32,518 nt of DNA from Kluyvera ascorbata (GTDB lineage: Bacteria; Pseudomonadota; Gammaproteobacteria; Enterobacterales; Enterobacteriaceae). Below are positions 8,490 through 16,006 of the stretch, piece by piece; the first letter of the stretch is position 1; each line of letters begins with the position of its first letter. The notes below the pieces were generated by a model. The model saw nothing but the letters and a program-made list of their open reading frames with translations, was not told where the DNA came from and did not search any database. A program made the translations under genes and the position numbers. The stretch spans positions 2,128,478 through 2,160,995 of the forward strand of contig CP070603.1 in the NCBI GenBank assembly GCA_016939855.1. The letters run 5' to 3'.

Positions 8490-10541
8490 ATGCCACCTAA
8501 AGCGAAACGGATACCCCACACCATGACATTGCATGGTGATACGCGCGTCGATAACTACTATTGGCTTCGCGATGACACTCGCACCAAACCGGCGGTGCTT
8601 GACTATTTACAGCAGGAAAATACCTACGGGCGTGAAGTGATGTCCTCCCAGCGCAGTCTGCAGGATCGCGTGCTGAAAGAGATTGTCGACAGGATCCCCC
8701 CGCGTGAGGTCTCCGCGCCTTATATCAAAAATGGCTATCGCTACCGCCAGGTTTTTGAGCCGGGACGCGAATATGCGATGTATCAGCGTCAGGCGTTAGA
8801 CAGTGATGAATGGACATTGCTGATTGATGAAAATAAGCGGGCGGCGCACAGCGAGTTTTATACCCTGGGCGGGTTGAATGTGGCGCCGGATAATAACCTG
8901 CTGGCGGTGACCGAAGATTTCCTTTCCCGCCGTCAGTACAGTCTGCGCATTCGTCATCTGGAAAATGAAACCTGGCTGCCGGAAGTGATTGACGAGGTCT
9001 CACCGGGCGTGGTGTGGTCAAATGACTCCCGCGTGCTTTACTACGTTCGTCAGCACCCCACGACGCTGCTGCCGTGGCAGGTCTGGCGACATCAGGTTGG
9101 GGCATCTACGGAACAAGATGAACTTATCTATGAGGAGCAGGACGAGACCTTTTACGTCAGCCTGCACAAGACCTCTTCGCGCCAGTACGTGGTGATTGTG
9201 CTCTCAAGTACCACGACCAGCGAAATGCTGTTGCTCGATGCCGACCAGGCAAACGCCCAGCCGCGCGTCTTTGCGCCGCGTCGTAAAGACCATGAGTACA
9301 GCCTCGATCATTATCAAAATCAGTTTTACCTGCGTTCTAACCGCGATGGCAAAAACTTCGGTTTATATCGCAGTGAATCCTGGGAAGAGGCTGACTGGCA
9401 AACCCTCATTGCGCCACGCGATGCGGTGATGCTGGAAGACTTCACGCTGTTTCGTGACTGGCTGGTGGTAGAAGAGCGGCAGCGTGGTTTAACCAGCCTG
9501 CGCCAGATCCATCGTCATCGCCAGCAGGAAACGGCCATCGCCTTTGATGACCCAGCCTACGTGACGTGGATTGCCTACAACCCGGAACCGGAAACGGCCT
9601 GTCTGCGCTATGGCTACTCGTCGATGACCACCCCTGACACGCTGTTTGAGTTGGATATGGACAGCGGAGAACGCCGCGTGCTGAAGCAGCAGGAGGTGAA
9701 AGGTTTTGATGCCAGCCGTTATCGCAGTGAGCGTCTTTGGATTACCGCACGTGACGGCGTAGAGGTCCCGGTTTCACTGGTTTACCGCCATGAACATTTC
9801 CGTCGGGGTAAAAACCCGCTGTTGGTTTACGGCTACGGTTCTTACGGTGCCAGCATGGACGCCGACTTCAGCAGCAGTCGATTAAGTCTGCTTGACCGCG
9901 GCTTTGTCTTTGCCATCGCCCATATTCGCGGCGGCGGTGAACTGGGGCAGTTATGGTACGAAGAGGGGAAATTCCTTAAGAAGAAAAATACCTTCAACGA
10001 TTATCTTGATGCCACTGAAGCGCTGTTGGCCAAAGGCTACGGCGACCCCTCGCTGTGCTATGGCATGGGCGGTAGCGCGGGTGGCATGTTGATGGGCACG
10101 GTGATAAATGAACGTCCCGACCTGTTCCACGGTGTCGTGGCTCAAGTGCCGTTCGTTGATGTCGTGACCACCATGCTGGACGAGTCGATTCCGCTAACCA
10201 CCGGCGAATTTGAAGAGTGGGGCAATCCGCAGGAAGAAACCTACTATCACTATATGAAATCCTACAGTCCATACGACAACGTGCGGGCGCAGGTTTATCC
10301 GCATTTGCTGGTGACATCGGGGCTGCATGATTCCCAGGTGCAGTACTGGGAACCGGCAAAATGGGTCGCTAAGCTGCGTGAGCTGAAGGTAGATGACAAT
10401 CTGTTGCTGCTGTGCACCGAGATGGACTCCGGTCACGGCGGGAAGTCCGGACGCTATAAAAGCTATGAAGGCGTGGCGCTGGAGTTTGCGTTCCTGATTG
10501 CCCTGGCGCAGGGAACGTTGCCGGGGCAATCCGAGCGTTAA
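8490..10541 (+). CDS. ptrB: Oligopeptidase B (PtrB)
   Basis: PtrB (protease II) is a cytoplasmic prolyl-oligopeptidase-family serine peptidase that cuts short peptides after arginine and lysine. The product is 683 residues against 686 in E. coli. The N-terminal two-thirds is the beta-propeller that restricts substrate size. The C-terminal alpha/beta hydrolase domain has Ser-529 in GMGGSAGGM, Asp-614 in [13 protein letters not shown] and His-649 in [10 protein letters not shown], which together make the catalytic triad. The acidic segments [16 protein letters not shown] match the dibasic-specificity region of the family. The start [17 protein letters not shown] aligns with the E. coli N-terminus; the ribosome binding site is weak and A-rich. 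It is divergent from purT, and its stop codon abuts that of convergent exoX. Confidence 0.96.
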   Translation: MPPKAKRIPHTMTLHGDTRVDNYYWLRDDTRTKPAVLDYLQQENTYGREVMSSQRSLQDRVLKEIVDRIPPREVSAPYIKNGYRYRQVFEPGREYAMYQRQALDSDEWTLLIDENKRAAHSEFYTLGGLNVAPDNNLLAVTEDFLSRRQYSLRIRHLENETWLPEVIDEVSPGVVWSNDSRVLYYVRQHPTTLLPWQVWRHQVGASTEQDELIYEEQDETFYVSLHKTSSRQYVVIVLSSTTTSEMLLLDADQANAQPRVFAPRRKDHEYSLDHYQNQFYLRSNRDGKNFGLYRSESWEEADWQTLIAPRDAVMLEDFTLFRDWLVVEERQRGLTSLRQIHRHRQQETAIAFDDPAYVTWIAYNPEPETACLRYGYSSMTTPDTLFELDMDSGERRVLKQQEVKGFDASRYRSERLWITARDGVEVPVSLVYRHEHFRRGKNPLLVYGYGSYGASMDADFSSSRLSLLDRGFVFAIAHIRGGGELGQLWYEEGKFLKKKNTFNDYLDATEALLAKGYGDPSLCYGMGGSAGGMLMGTVINERPDLFHGVVAQVPFVDVVTTMLDESIPLTTGEFEEWGNPQEETYYHYMKSYSPYDNVRAQVYPHLLVTSGLHDSQVQYWEPAKWVAKLRELKVDDNLLLLCTEMDSGHGGKSGRYKSYEGVALEFAFLIALAQGTLPGQSER

Positions 10542-11201
10542 TTACTGCTCGAGGTAGTGTTTAAGCGTTACGCGCAGTTCCGGGCTCATGCGGTCGAGGT
10601 TGTTAAACAGCCAGCGCAGGTAGCCCGGATCGTTTTTCGCCACTTCCGCGACTTCCTGCCCGCGGTACTTGCCGAAGGTAAAGGTACGCAGTAGCGCTGG
10701 TCGGCCGGTGACGTCTACCATTTGATCCGGCGTCCAGCCTGACACCTGCATAATATCAATCAGCAACGACGCGGTGATATAGCAGTCGTACAGCGCGCGG
10801 TGATGGTGCAGGCCCGGCGGTGTCGCCACGCTCAGCTTGCGTGATTTATACAGCGCCATATTGCTGTACTTGATGCCCGGCCACAGGCGGCGGGCCATCT
10901 TCATGGTACAGATCCACTCGCCGTTCATTTCAGGCAAGACGCGGCGGTCGAAGCTCGCATTGTGGGCGACATACCACGGGCTTCCCTGGTAAAACGGCAC
11001 CACGTCTTCAATCCACGGTTTGTCGGCCACCATCTCTTCGGTGATCCGGTGGATGGCCATCGCCTGCGGGCTGATAGGGCGGTCCGGGCGAACCAGATGA
11101 CTCATCGGGTTGACGATTTTACCGTCAATGACATCGACGGAGGCTATCTCGACGACGCCTCCTTGTAGGTCACAGGTTTCTGTATCGATTACGCGCAGCA
11201 T
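10542..11201 (-). CDS. exoX: Exodeoxyribonuclease X (ExoX)
   Basis: ExoX is a distributive 3'-5' DNA exonuclease of the DnaQ (DEDDh) superfamily that acts in methyl-directed mismatch repair and other repair. The 219-residue product has the E. coli length within one residue. Motif Exo I is seen as VIDTETC with Asp-6 and Glu-8, Exo II as VAHNASFDRRVLPEM, and Exo III as HHHRALYDCYIT with the catalytic His and Asp. The C-terminal segment TFGKYRGQEVAEVAKNDPGYLRW is characteristic of ExoX and absent from the DnaQ proofreader. It is convergent with ptrB with no space between the two stop codons. yobB lies 22 bases upstream on the same strand. Confidence 0.96.
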   Translation of the reverse strand: MLRVIDTETCDLQGGVVEIASVDVIDGKIVNPMSHLVRPDRPISPQAMAIHRITEEMVADKPWIEDVVPFYQGSPWYVAHNASFDRRVLPEMNGEWICTMKMARRLWPGIKYSNMALYKSRKLSVATPPGLHHHRALYDCYITASLLIDIMQVSGWTPDQMVDVTGRPALLRTFTFGKYRGQEVAEVAKNDPGYLRWLFNNLDRMSPELRVTLKHYLEQ

Positions 11202-11223
11202 GGCAAACTCCGGCCTAAAACGT

Positions 11224-11892
11224 TTAGCGTAATGGAATGATCTCGCCTTGCCAACCCTGGGCGCTCTTTCTGCCGGTCAGCAACAGTTCGCCACCGTCGG
11301 CGCGGACGATAAGCTGCCCGTTTTCATCCCACAGCGCGCTGCCGCCCGAAAACGTACCGCTGGCATAGTTGGATTTCAAAACGGCAATGGCGTATTTATG
11401 GGCGAAACGCTGAAGCCGCTGGCTGGTGCGCTGCTGCTGCGGCTCCGCCATGGAGCTGACGGTTGCCAGCACCGAGGCTTGCGCCGAGAGTTCACAGCCC
11501 TCATGGTTCAGCTCAAAGACGCTGATTTGATCTGACTCGGGGGCGAGGCAGGTTCCCTGGCCTTGATGCTGTTTGATCGGGCTTGCGGTATGCGGGGCAA
11601 AAATGACAATGCCCTTGATGCGCTTACCATCGTTGTCCATCGGCAGGCCTGCAATAATGGTCATCTGATGGCGATGAGCAGCTTCGCTTAACGGCAACAG
11701 CTGCGTATCGTCCGGCGGTGCAGGTAACGTCTGTTCGTCGTCAGGTCCGGTAAGGGAGAGCTCCGGGAAGATTAATACTTTACAGGCCTGCTCGGCTGCG
11801 ACATTGATAAACCGCAAATGGTGGGTAATGTTCTCCGCAACATCTCCCTTACGGGGAGCATATTGCGCTGCTGCAATGGTCCATGTCAGCAT
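11224..11892 (-). CDS. yobB: YobB, nitrilase-superfamily protein with eroded active site
   Basis: This is a carbon-nitrogen hydrolase (nitrilase) family protein of unknown substrate. From the ATG at 11892 it reads MLTWTIAAAQYAPRKGD and has about 222 residues, short for the family (usually 250 or more). The start at 11910 would add MLKDAT and is less typical. The catalytic glutamate is recognisable as Glu-44 in LIFPELSLTG, and a candidate lysine is Lys-107 in SPIKQHQGQ. The nucleophile motif of active members (Cys followed by Trp or Tyr and Asp) is not present: the equivalent region reads NHEGCELSAQAS. The late segment GGSALWDENGQLI resembles the family C-terminus. Together this suggests a remodelled or inactive enzyme. 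It may be cotranscribed with exoX, 22 bases downstream. Confidence 0.8.
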   Translation of the reverse strand: MLTWTIAAAQYAPRKGDVAENITHHLRFINVAAEQACKVLIFPELSLTGPDDEQTLPAPPDDTQLLPLSEAAHRHQMTIIAGLPMDNDGKRIKGIVIFAPHTASPIKQHQGQGTCLAPESDQISVFELNHEGCELSAQASVLATVSSMAEPQQQRTSQRLQRFAHKYAIAVLKSNYASGTFSGGSALWDENGQLIVRADGGELLLTGRKSAQGWQGEIIPLR

Positions 11893-11981
11893 AGTTGCAT
11901 CCTTCAACACGTTGGCACTGGGCTTTTATTCCAGTTTATAGTATCAGGATTGTCGTAAGGAACTGTCACTAAGCGTAAGCT

Positions 11982-12212
11982 TTACTTGGATTTAGGCTCG
12001 TACGGCAGTCGGGAAAGATTAACCGAGGCTAAACGGTGCGTAATCAGCCGCTCGCGGAACCAGTCTCGCAGATGCGCTGGCTGTTCACGTTCAACCACTT
12101 CGGCGACGACCGGCATGTTATAGCGCTCTTTAAACGCTACGCCAGCGGCAGCCAGATCAACGTTCACTTTGTCCATCTCGTCTTGAGGTAGGGTTGCCAG
12201 ATTGGTATGCAT
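11982..12212 (-). CDS. holE: DNA polymerase III theta subunit (HolE)
   Basis: Theta is a small stabilising subunit of the Pol III core that binds the proofreading subunit epsilon (DnaQ). The 76-residue product has the E. coli length. It contains the highly conserved [20 protein letters not shown] and [19 protein letters not shown] segments that form the three-helix bundle. The extreme N-terminus ([10 protein letters not shown]) differs slightly from E. coli, as is common. It is divergent from yobA with 137 bases between the starts. It lies 89 bases upstream of yobB on the same strand. Confidence 0.97.
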   Translation of the reverse strand: MHTNLATLPQDEMDKVNVDLAAAGVAFKERYNMPVVAEVVEREQPAHLRDWFRERLITHRLASVNLSRLPYEPKSK

Positions 12213-12349
12213 GGTTTTCTCCTTGGAATAACGCGCAAAAGTTACTAAGAGTATCGCAAAATGGCAAGTCCAGAGGGCGCTTATCTCGACGAGAACATTA
12301 TACAGAGTTATTCTTTGTCATATATCGATAACAAAAGGGAATGATGGAA

Positions 12350-12724
12350 ATGAAATTCACCGCGCCTCGCGCACTCGGTGCCATGTTGTTTGTACTGGGT
12401 TCACTCAGTGCGTCATCCGTCTGGGCTCATGCCCATCTTCAGCAGCAAATCCCGGCAGCAAATTCAGAGGTCAGCCCTGCGCCTCACGCATTGACGCTTA
12501 ACTTCTCCGAGGGCATTGAGCCGGGCTTCAGCGGTGCGACGCTGACGGGGCCTGATAAGCGCATTATTCCCGTTGGTAAAGCGACGCGCAGCGAAAGCAA
12601 TAAAGCGCAGTTGGTGATTCCGCTGAACGAAACGCTGGGTGGTGGACTGTACACCGTCGAATGGCACGTCGTTTCCGTCGACGGGCACAAGACCAAAGGT
12701 CAGTACCAATTTAGCGTGAAGTAA
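12350..12724 (+). CDS. yobA: YobA, periplasmic CopC-type copper-binding protein
   Basis: YobA is a CopC-domain protein of the periplasm, part of a copper-handling operon with yebZ and yebY. Starting at 12350 gives MKFTAPRALGAML, 124 residues, equal to E. coli, with AGGGA at 12336-12340 nine bases upstream. In-frame ATGs at 12341 and 12344 are too close to that site. A signal peptide ends at SVWA, leaving His-27 as the mature N-terminus, followed by HAHL. This N-terminal histidine with Asp-111 and His-113 in SVDGHKTKG forms the usual Cu(II) site. The NFSEGIEPGFSGA segment is also typical. yebZ begins one base after the stop codon, so translation is probably coupled. The stretch between the holE and yobA starts must hold divergent promoters; I see no clear CueR- or CusR-type site. 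Confidence 0.93.
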   Translation: MKFTAPRALGAMLFVLGSLSASSVWAHAHLQQQIPAANSEVSPAPHALTLNFSEGIEPGFSGATLTGPDKRIIPVGKATRSESNKAQLVIPLNETLGGGLYTVEWHVVSVDGHKTKGQYQFSVK

Positions 12725-12725
12725 T

Positions 12726-13595
12726 ATGCTGGCGGCTCTCTACGTTGGCTTACGTTTTGCTCACTTTGCCGCGCTGATGGTGGCCTTTGGCTGCACGCTT
12801 TATGCGGGATGGTGGGCCCCTGTAGAACTCCGGCGTCTGCTGGCCCAGCGTTTTTCTCGGTTGCTGCGAAGTGCATTAACGGTAAGCGTGCTTTCCGCCA
12901 TGTTGATGTTGGTGGCGCAGGGCGGGCTGATGGGCGACGGCTGGGCAGATACCTGGCGACCGGAAGTCTGGCAGGCAGTGATACAGACTCACTTTGGCAG
13001 CGTCTGGCTGTGGCAGATTGTACTCGCGTGGGTCACCTTAGGTGTCGCCTGGGTTCAACCGCGACAGATGATGCGGCGGCTTTTGCTTCTGGGCGTTGCA
13101 CAGTTTATCCTGCTGGCGGGCGTAGGGCATGCCGCCATGTATGATGGCGCGTTCGGCGTGTTGCAACGTATCAATCATGCGCTACATCTGCTTTGTGTCG
13201 GCGCATGGGTTGGCGGGCTGGTGCCGTTTCTCTATTGCCTGCGTCTGGCAAAAGGGCGCTGGCGAAAAGCGGCGATTGACACCATGATGCGCTTTTCCCG
13301 TTACGGGCACCTGGCGGTGGCGGGAGCGATTGCAAGCGGCTTGGTTAATGCCTGGTTGATTCAGGGTGGGTTTAGCGTTGCGACACCCTATGGAGTCGCG
13401 CTGTGGGTGAAGTGCGGCTTCGTGGCGCTAATGGTGATGGTCGCGTTGGCAAACCGTTATCTGCTGGTGCCGAGAATGTCCGCAGCAACAGAACTGACGC
13501 AGCGTATTTTCCTGCGAACCACGCAGGCGGAAATTGTCCTGGGGGCTCTGGTACTGGCGTGTGTAAGCTTGTTTGCCACCTGGGAACCTTTTTAA
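12726..13595 (+). CDS. yebZ: YebZ, CopD-type inner-membrane protein
   Basis: YebZ is a polytopic inner-membrane protein of the CopD family, thought to act with YobA in moving copper across the membrane. The 289-residue product is almost entirely hydrophobic, with about eight membrane segments. Histidines that could bind copper lie in or near them, for example in LRFAHFAALM near the N-terminus, GVGHAAMYDG and RINHALHLLCVGAWVGGLVP. The start is one base after the yobA stop and has no ribosome binding site of its own, which points to translational coupling. yebY follows after 15 bases. The direction of copper transport is not shown by the sequence. Confidence 0.92.
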   Translation: MLAALYVGLRFAHFAALMVAFGCTLYAGWWAPVELRRLLAQRFSRLLRSALTVSVLSAMLMLVAQGGLMGDGWADTWRPEVWQAVIQTHFGSVWLWQIVLAWVTLGVAWVQPRQMMRRLLLLGVAQFILLAGVGHAAMYDGAFGVLQRINHALHLLCVGAWVGGLVPFLYCLRLAKGRWRKAAIDTMMRFSRYGHLAVAGAIASGLVNAWLIQGGFSVATPYGVALWVKCGFVALMVMVALANRYLLVPRMSAATELTQRIFLRTTQAEIVLGALVLACVSLFATWEPF

Positions 13596-13610
13596 CTGAA
13601 CTGGCGAATT

Positions 13611-13946
13611 ATGAAAAAGATTATTCTCTCTTTGTTGTTACTTACCACCACCGGGTCAGCGCTGGCCGCGCAGATTATTACCGTAAGCCGTTTTGAGGTG
13701 GGTAAGGAGAACTGGGCGTTCAACCGCGAAGAGGTCATGCTAACCTGTCGCCCTGATAATGCGCTGTACGTCATCAACCCGAGCACGCTGGTGCAGTATC
13801 CGCTTAATGATGTGGCTGAACAGCAGGTGAAAGCGGGCAAGACTCAGGCGCAGCCGATCAGCATCATCCAGATTGACGATCCTAAACAGCCGGGTGTTAA
13901 AATGAGCCTGGAGCCGTTTATCGAGCGGGCGAAGAAACTCTGCTAA
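13611..13946 (+). CDS. yebY: YebY, small exported protein of the yobA-yebZ-yebY operon
   Basis: YebY is a 111-residue protein with a signal peptide ([19 protein letters not shown] followed by AQ), so it is expected in the periplasm. Two cysteines remain in the mature protein, Cys-46 in MLTCRPDN and the final residue Cys-111, and could form a disulfide. The conserved core [22 protein letters not shown] and [10 protein letters not shown] match the E. coli protein. Its biochemical role is not established. Operon position after CopC- and CopD-like genes suggests a part in copper homeostasis. A strong bidirectional terminator follows at 13975-14017. Confidence 0.92.
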   Translation: MKKIILSLLLLTTTGSALAAQIITVSRFEVGKENWAFNREEVMLTCRPDNALYVINPSTLVQYPLNDVAEQQVKAGKTQAQPISIIQIDDPKQPGVKMSLEPFIERAKKLC

Positions 13947-13974
13947 TTCACAGAATATCTGTTTAAAAATCAAT

Positions 13975-14017
13975 AAAAAACCGCAATCATTCTCACGAAA
14001 TGGTTGCGGTTTTTTTA
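13975..14017. terminator. Bidirectional terminator between yebY and RyeA
   Basis: CCGCAA (13981-13986) pairs with TTGCGG (14004-14009), extended by CATT/AATG inside. The stem is flanked by six A on the left and a T run on the right, so it can end both the yebY mRNA on the plus strand and the RyeA antisense RNA on the minus strand. Confidence 0.88.
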
Positions 14018-14088
14018 TCTTATGCCGTTTATTCAACGAAATTTTTCAGCTCACAGGGGTTGTGGACTGGAAAACCTGTCACGGTCAT

Positions 14089-14095
14089 CTATTCT
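14089..14095 (+). promoter_or_regulatory. Sigma-S-type -10 element of sdsR
   Basis: CTATTCT ends seven bases before the SdsR first base at 14102. It differs by one base from the sigma-S consensus CTATACT. SdsR is known to be strictly sigma-S dependent in E. coli and Salmonella, which fits. Confidence 0.75.
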
Positions 14096-14101
14096 TATAA
14101 A

Positions 14102-14204
14102 GCAAGGCGACTTAGCCTGCATTAATGCCAACTTTTAGCGCACGGCTCTCTCCCAAGAGCCATTTCCCTGGACCGAAAACAGGAATCGTTTTCGGTCTCT
14201 TTTT
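14102..14204 (+). ncRNA. sdsR: SdsR (RyeB), stationary-phase small RNA
   Basis: This is the Hfq-dependent small RNA that accumulates in stationary phase and, in E. coli and Salmonella, represses mutS, tolC, ompD and other mRNAs. The 5' part GCAAGGCGACTTAGCCTGCA, the centre with GGCTCTCTCCCAAGAGCC, and the 3' terminator hairpin (GACCGAAAAC and GTTTTCGGTC, then TCTCTTTTT) match the E. coli RNA as I remember it, except for compensatory changes in the terminator stem. The length of about 103 nt also agrees. Its flank with yebY is conserved. On the other side E. coli has pphA, whereas here lpxP follows. The RNA would be titrated by the antisense RyeA. Confidence 0.93.
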
Positions 14205-14689
14205 ATCTGTCGCTTCCATCCAACAGGGCAAGTACGGGACACAACTCGCGTGCTTGTTAAACCAATGTAAACAGATTTTCTGCCGCATCCAAGTACTTTT
14301 ATGTCATTTCGCAAAAAAAAAATTTCTGTGAAAATGTGATGCAGGAAATGGAACGGCTGAAAAATGCAGAAGAATCATTTCACTCACTAAAATCACTACT
14401 GTGCTAATTATATTTATGCTCAGTATTAGAATAATTATTTCAATGCGTGAATAAAAATCGCTATTTTTTTTAAAAGAAAAAGCGCATGCTTGCCGCGAGT
14501 TAAGCCACAGCCTGCCACGCCGTATCACACCTCCGTTTTCTGCCGTTTTGTAAATAAACGTCCGGACAGTGAATTTGTCGAATGCAGTACTGTCAAATAC
14601 TCATACGTATCGCCTAAAGACAGATGAACGGACTCGTTTTTTTCTTACGCGTTACCTTGTGCAGTGCTCCACGTTATCCGGAAAAAATG
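14205..14689. other. AT-rich leader region upstream of lpxP
   Basis: These 485 bases between the SdsR terminator and lpxP contain no convincing gene and are visibly richer in A and T than the surroundings, especially 14310-14480. They hold a PhoP-box-like repeat at 14258-14272, a ten-A run at 14313-14322, a possible 22-codon reading frame at 14339-14407, and an inverted repeat GACAGT/ACTGTC at 14565-14570 and 14589-14594. I could not place the lpxP promoter with confidence. Confidence 0.7.
14258..14272 (-). promoter_or_regulatory. PhoP-box-like direct repeat
   Basis: On the minus strand this reads GTTTA-CATTG-GTTTA, a perfect match to the PhoP box consensus (two GTTTA repeats, five bases apart). 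It is 54 bases beyond the SdsR terminator and about 418 bases upstream of lpxP. Orientation points toward ryeA/sdsR, but I see no good -10 at the usual distance (minus-strand AGTTGT at 14241-14246 is poor). Reverse-oriented and distant PhoP sites exist for other genes, so control of lpxP is also possible. Confidence 0.5.
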
Positions 14690-15625
14690 ATGTTCCAGAA
14701 TTTTGATGTTCGTTTGCTTCACCCACGTAATGGGTTGAAGTGGTTTGCGCTTGCTCTCTTATGGTTAGTGGTCCAACTCCCTTATCCGCTTTTACACCTG
14801 CTCGGCACCTCCGTCGGCAAAGCGTCGCGTCGTTTTCTGAAACGCCGTGAGCAAATTGCTACGCGCAATATTGAACTCTGCTTCCCTGATATGACAGCAG
14901 AGGAGCGCGAAAAGCTGATTGAACAAAACTTTATGTCTCTGGGCATGGGGCTTATCGAAACCGGTATGGCCTGGTTCTGGAGCGATGCGCGCGTGCGCAA
15001 ATGGTTTGATGTTGAAGGTTATGCCAACCTGATGCGCTCGCTGACAGAGCAGCGTGGGGTGATGGTGGTTGGCGTGCACTTTATGTCGCTGGAATTAGGC
15101 GGCCGCGCGATGGGGCTGTGTCGTCCGATGATGGCAACCTATCGCCCGCACAACGACCCGCTGATGGAATGGGTACAAACCACCGGGCGTCTGCGTTCAA
15201 ACAAAGCGATGATCGATCGTCGTAACCTGCGTGGCCTGGTTCAGGCGCTGAAAGCGGGAGAAGCGGTGTGGTTTGCGCCGGATCAGGACTACGGCCCGAA
15301 AGGCAGCGTATTTGCTCCGTTCTTCTCGGTAAGCGAGGCCGCAACCACCAACGGTACTAACGTATTGTCACGTCTTTCCGGTGCGGCGATGCTGACTGTG
15401 ACCATGGTGCGTAAGCCTAATATGAAAGGCTACACGCTGCACATTAGCGAAGCGATGAGCGATTATCCTTGCGGGGATGAAGTGTCGGCGGCGAGCTACA
15501 TGAACAAGATTATCGAACGCGAGATTTTACGGGCGCCGGAGCAGTATCTGTGGGTGCACCGTCGGTTCAAAACCCGACCGCGTGGAGAAGCATCGCTCTA
15601 CAAAGTGGCGCCACACACCAAATAA
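14690..15625 (+). CDS. lpxP: LpxP-type lipid A acyltransferase
   Basis: This is an inner-membrane acyltransferase of the LpxL/LpxM/LpxP family that adds a secondary acyl chain to Kdo2-lipid IVA. From the ATG at 14690 (MFQNFDVRLLHPRNG) it has 311 residues; GGA at 14680-14682 is well spaced, while the more upstream ATG at 14624 adds a stretch without family similarity. An N-terminal membrane helix (about 18-40) precedes the catalytic HX4E motif, His-130 and Glu-135 in VGVHFMSLELGGR. KWFDVEG, MGLCRPMMATYRPHN and the conserved end WVHRRFKTRP make it closer to LpxP (palmitoleate, cold-induced in E. coli) than to LpxL (laurate). Acyl-chain choice cannot be read from the sequence. The location between sdsR and yebV differs from E. 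coli, where lpxP is elsewhere. Confidence 0.88.
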   Translation: MFQNFDVRLLHPRNGLKWFALALLWLVVQLPYPLLHLLGTSVGKASRRFLKRREQIATRNIELCFPDMTAEEREKLIEQNFMSLGMGLIETGMAWFWSDARVRKWFDVEGYANLMRSLTEQRGVMVVGVHFMSLELGGRAMGLCRPMMATYRPHNDPLMEWVQTTGRLRSNKAMIDRRNLRGLVQALKAGEAVWFAPDQDYGPKGSVFAPFFSVSEAATTNGTNVLSRLSGAAMLTVTMVRKPNMKGYTLHISEAMSDYPCGDEVSAASYMNKIIEREILRAPEQYLWVHRRFKTRPRGEASLYKVAPHTK

Positions 15626-15628
15626 ATA

Positions 15629-15653
15629 ACCCGCCTATGGGCGGGTTCCTTTT
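15629..15653. terminator. Terminator between lpxP and yebV
   Basis: ACCCGCC (15629-15635) and GGCGGGT (15640-15646) form a tight stem with a TATG loop, followed by TCCTTTT. It ends lpxP four bases after the stop codon. It also lies just beyond the yebV stop on the other strand, where the T-rich tail is weaker. Confidence 0.8.
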
Positions 15654-15656
15654 GGG

Positions 15657-15896
15657 TTAGACAAGCCGCATAACCCAGGCATCAGACGGTTGATCGTAAT
15701 GTTTGCGATAAAGAACGGAATGTTCGCCATCAAGAAGGGCCGGGATGCTGATATCGGCATCCCAGGCATCTAACTGCATGCACAAATCGGGATCGGACTT
15801 ACAAGGGATGCTTAACGTTCGCTCGCCGTGTTGCTCGGCGTGCAGCACGGCATCATCAATCTCGAATGCGCCGATGCGTACGCTGGTTTTGCTCAT
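15657..15896 (-). CDS. yebV: YebV, conserved small protein
   Basis: YebV is a 79-residue protein of unknown function found next to rsmF in enterobacteria. The sequence begins MSKTSVRIGAFEIDDAVLHAE and contains the conserved LSIPCKSDPDLCMQLDAWDA and PALLDGEHSVLYR segments. GGAG at 15903-15906 is well placed before the ATG. There is no signal peptide or membrane helix, so it should be cytoplasmic. In E. coli it has been listed among heat-shock (sigma-32) genes, but I could not find a clear sigma-32 promoter here. It lies 110 bases after rsmF, with an inverted repeat in the gap. Confidence 0.9.
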   Translation of the reverse strand: MSKTSVRIGAFEIDDAVLHAEQHGERTLSIPCKSDPDLCMQLDAWDADISIPALLDGEHSVLYRKHYDQPSDAWVMRLV

Positions 15897-16006
15897 AATG
15901 CTCTCCGTTAATCTGCTGGCCGGTGTGGTACGACCAGTGGCCGTACCTTTTCATCCTAGTCAACGCAGAGCATTTCGCCAATCAAAAAATGCGCTTTTTT
16001 TGTGCG

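Larger units (their letters stand above)
13975..14242 (-). ncRNA. ryeA: RyeA (SraC), antisense RNA to SdsR
   Basis: In E. coli RyeA is an RNA of about 250-275 nt, fully complementary to SdsR and transcribed across it on the other strand. Here the opposite strand of SdsR runs into the terminator at 13975-13980, giving a natural 3' end. The 5' end is placed at about 14242 by analogy with E. coli (some 38 nt outside the SdsR 3' end). I see no good -10 hexamer at that point, so the start is inferred only. Confidence 0.5.

Noticed and set aside
14125..14331. Plus-strand frame of 68 codons
   Set aside because: It runs through SdsR and its terminator, which explain the sequence better.
14304..14528. 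Minus-strand frame with a hydrophobic segment in the lpxP leader, preceded by a GGAGGT sequence
   Set aside because: The only start is a GTG directly abutting the ribosome-site-like sequence, and the hydrophobic stretch can come from the AT-rich composition. No recognisable family.
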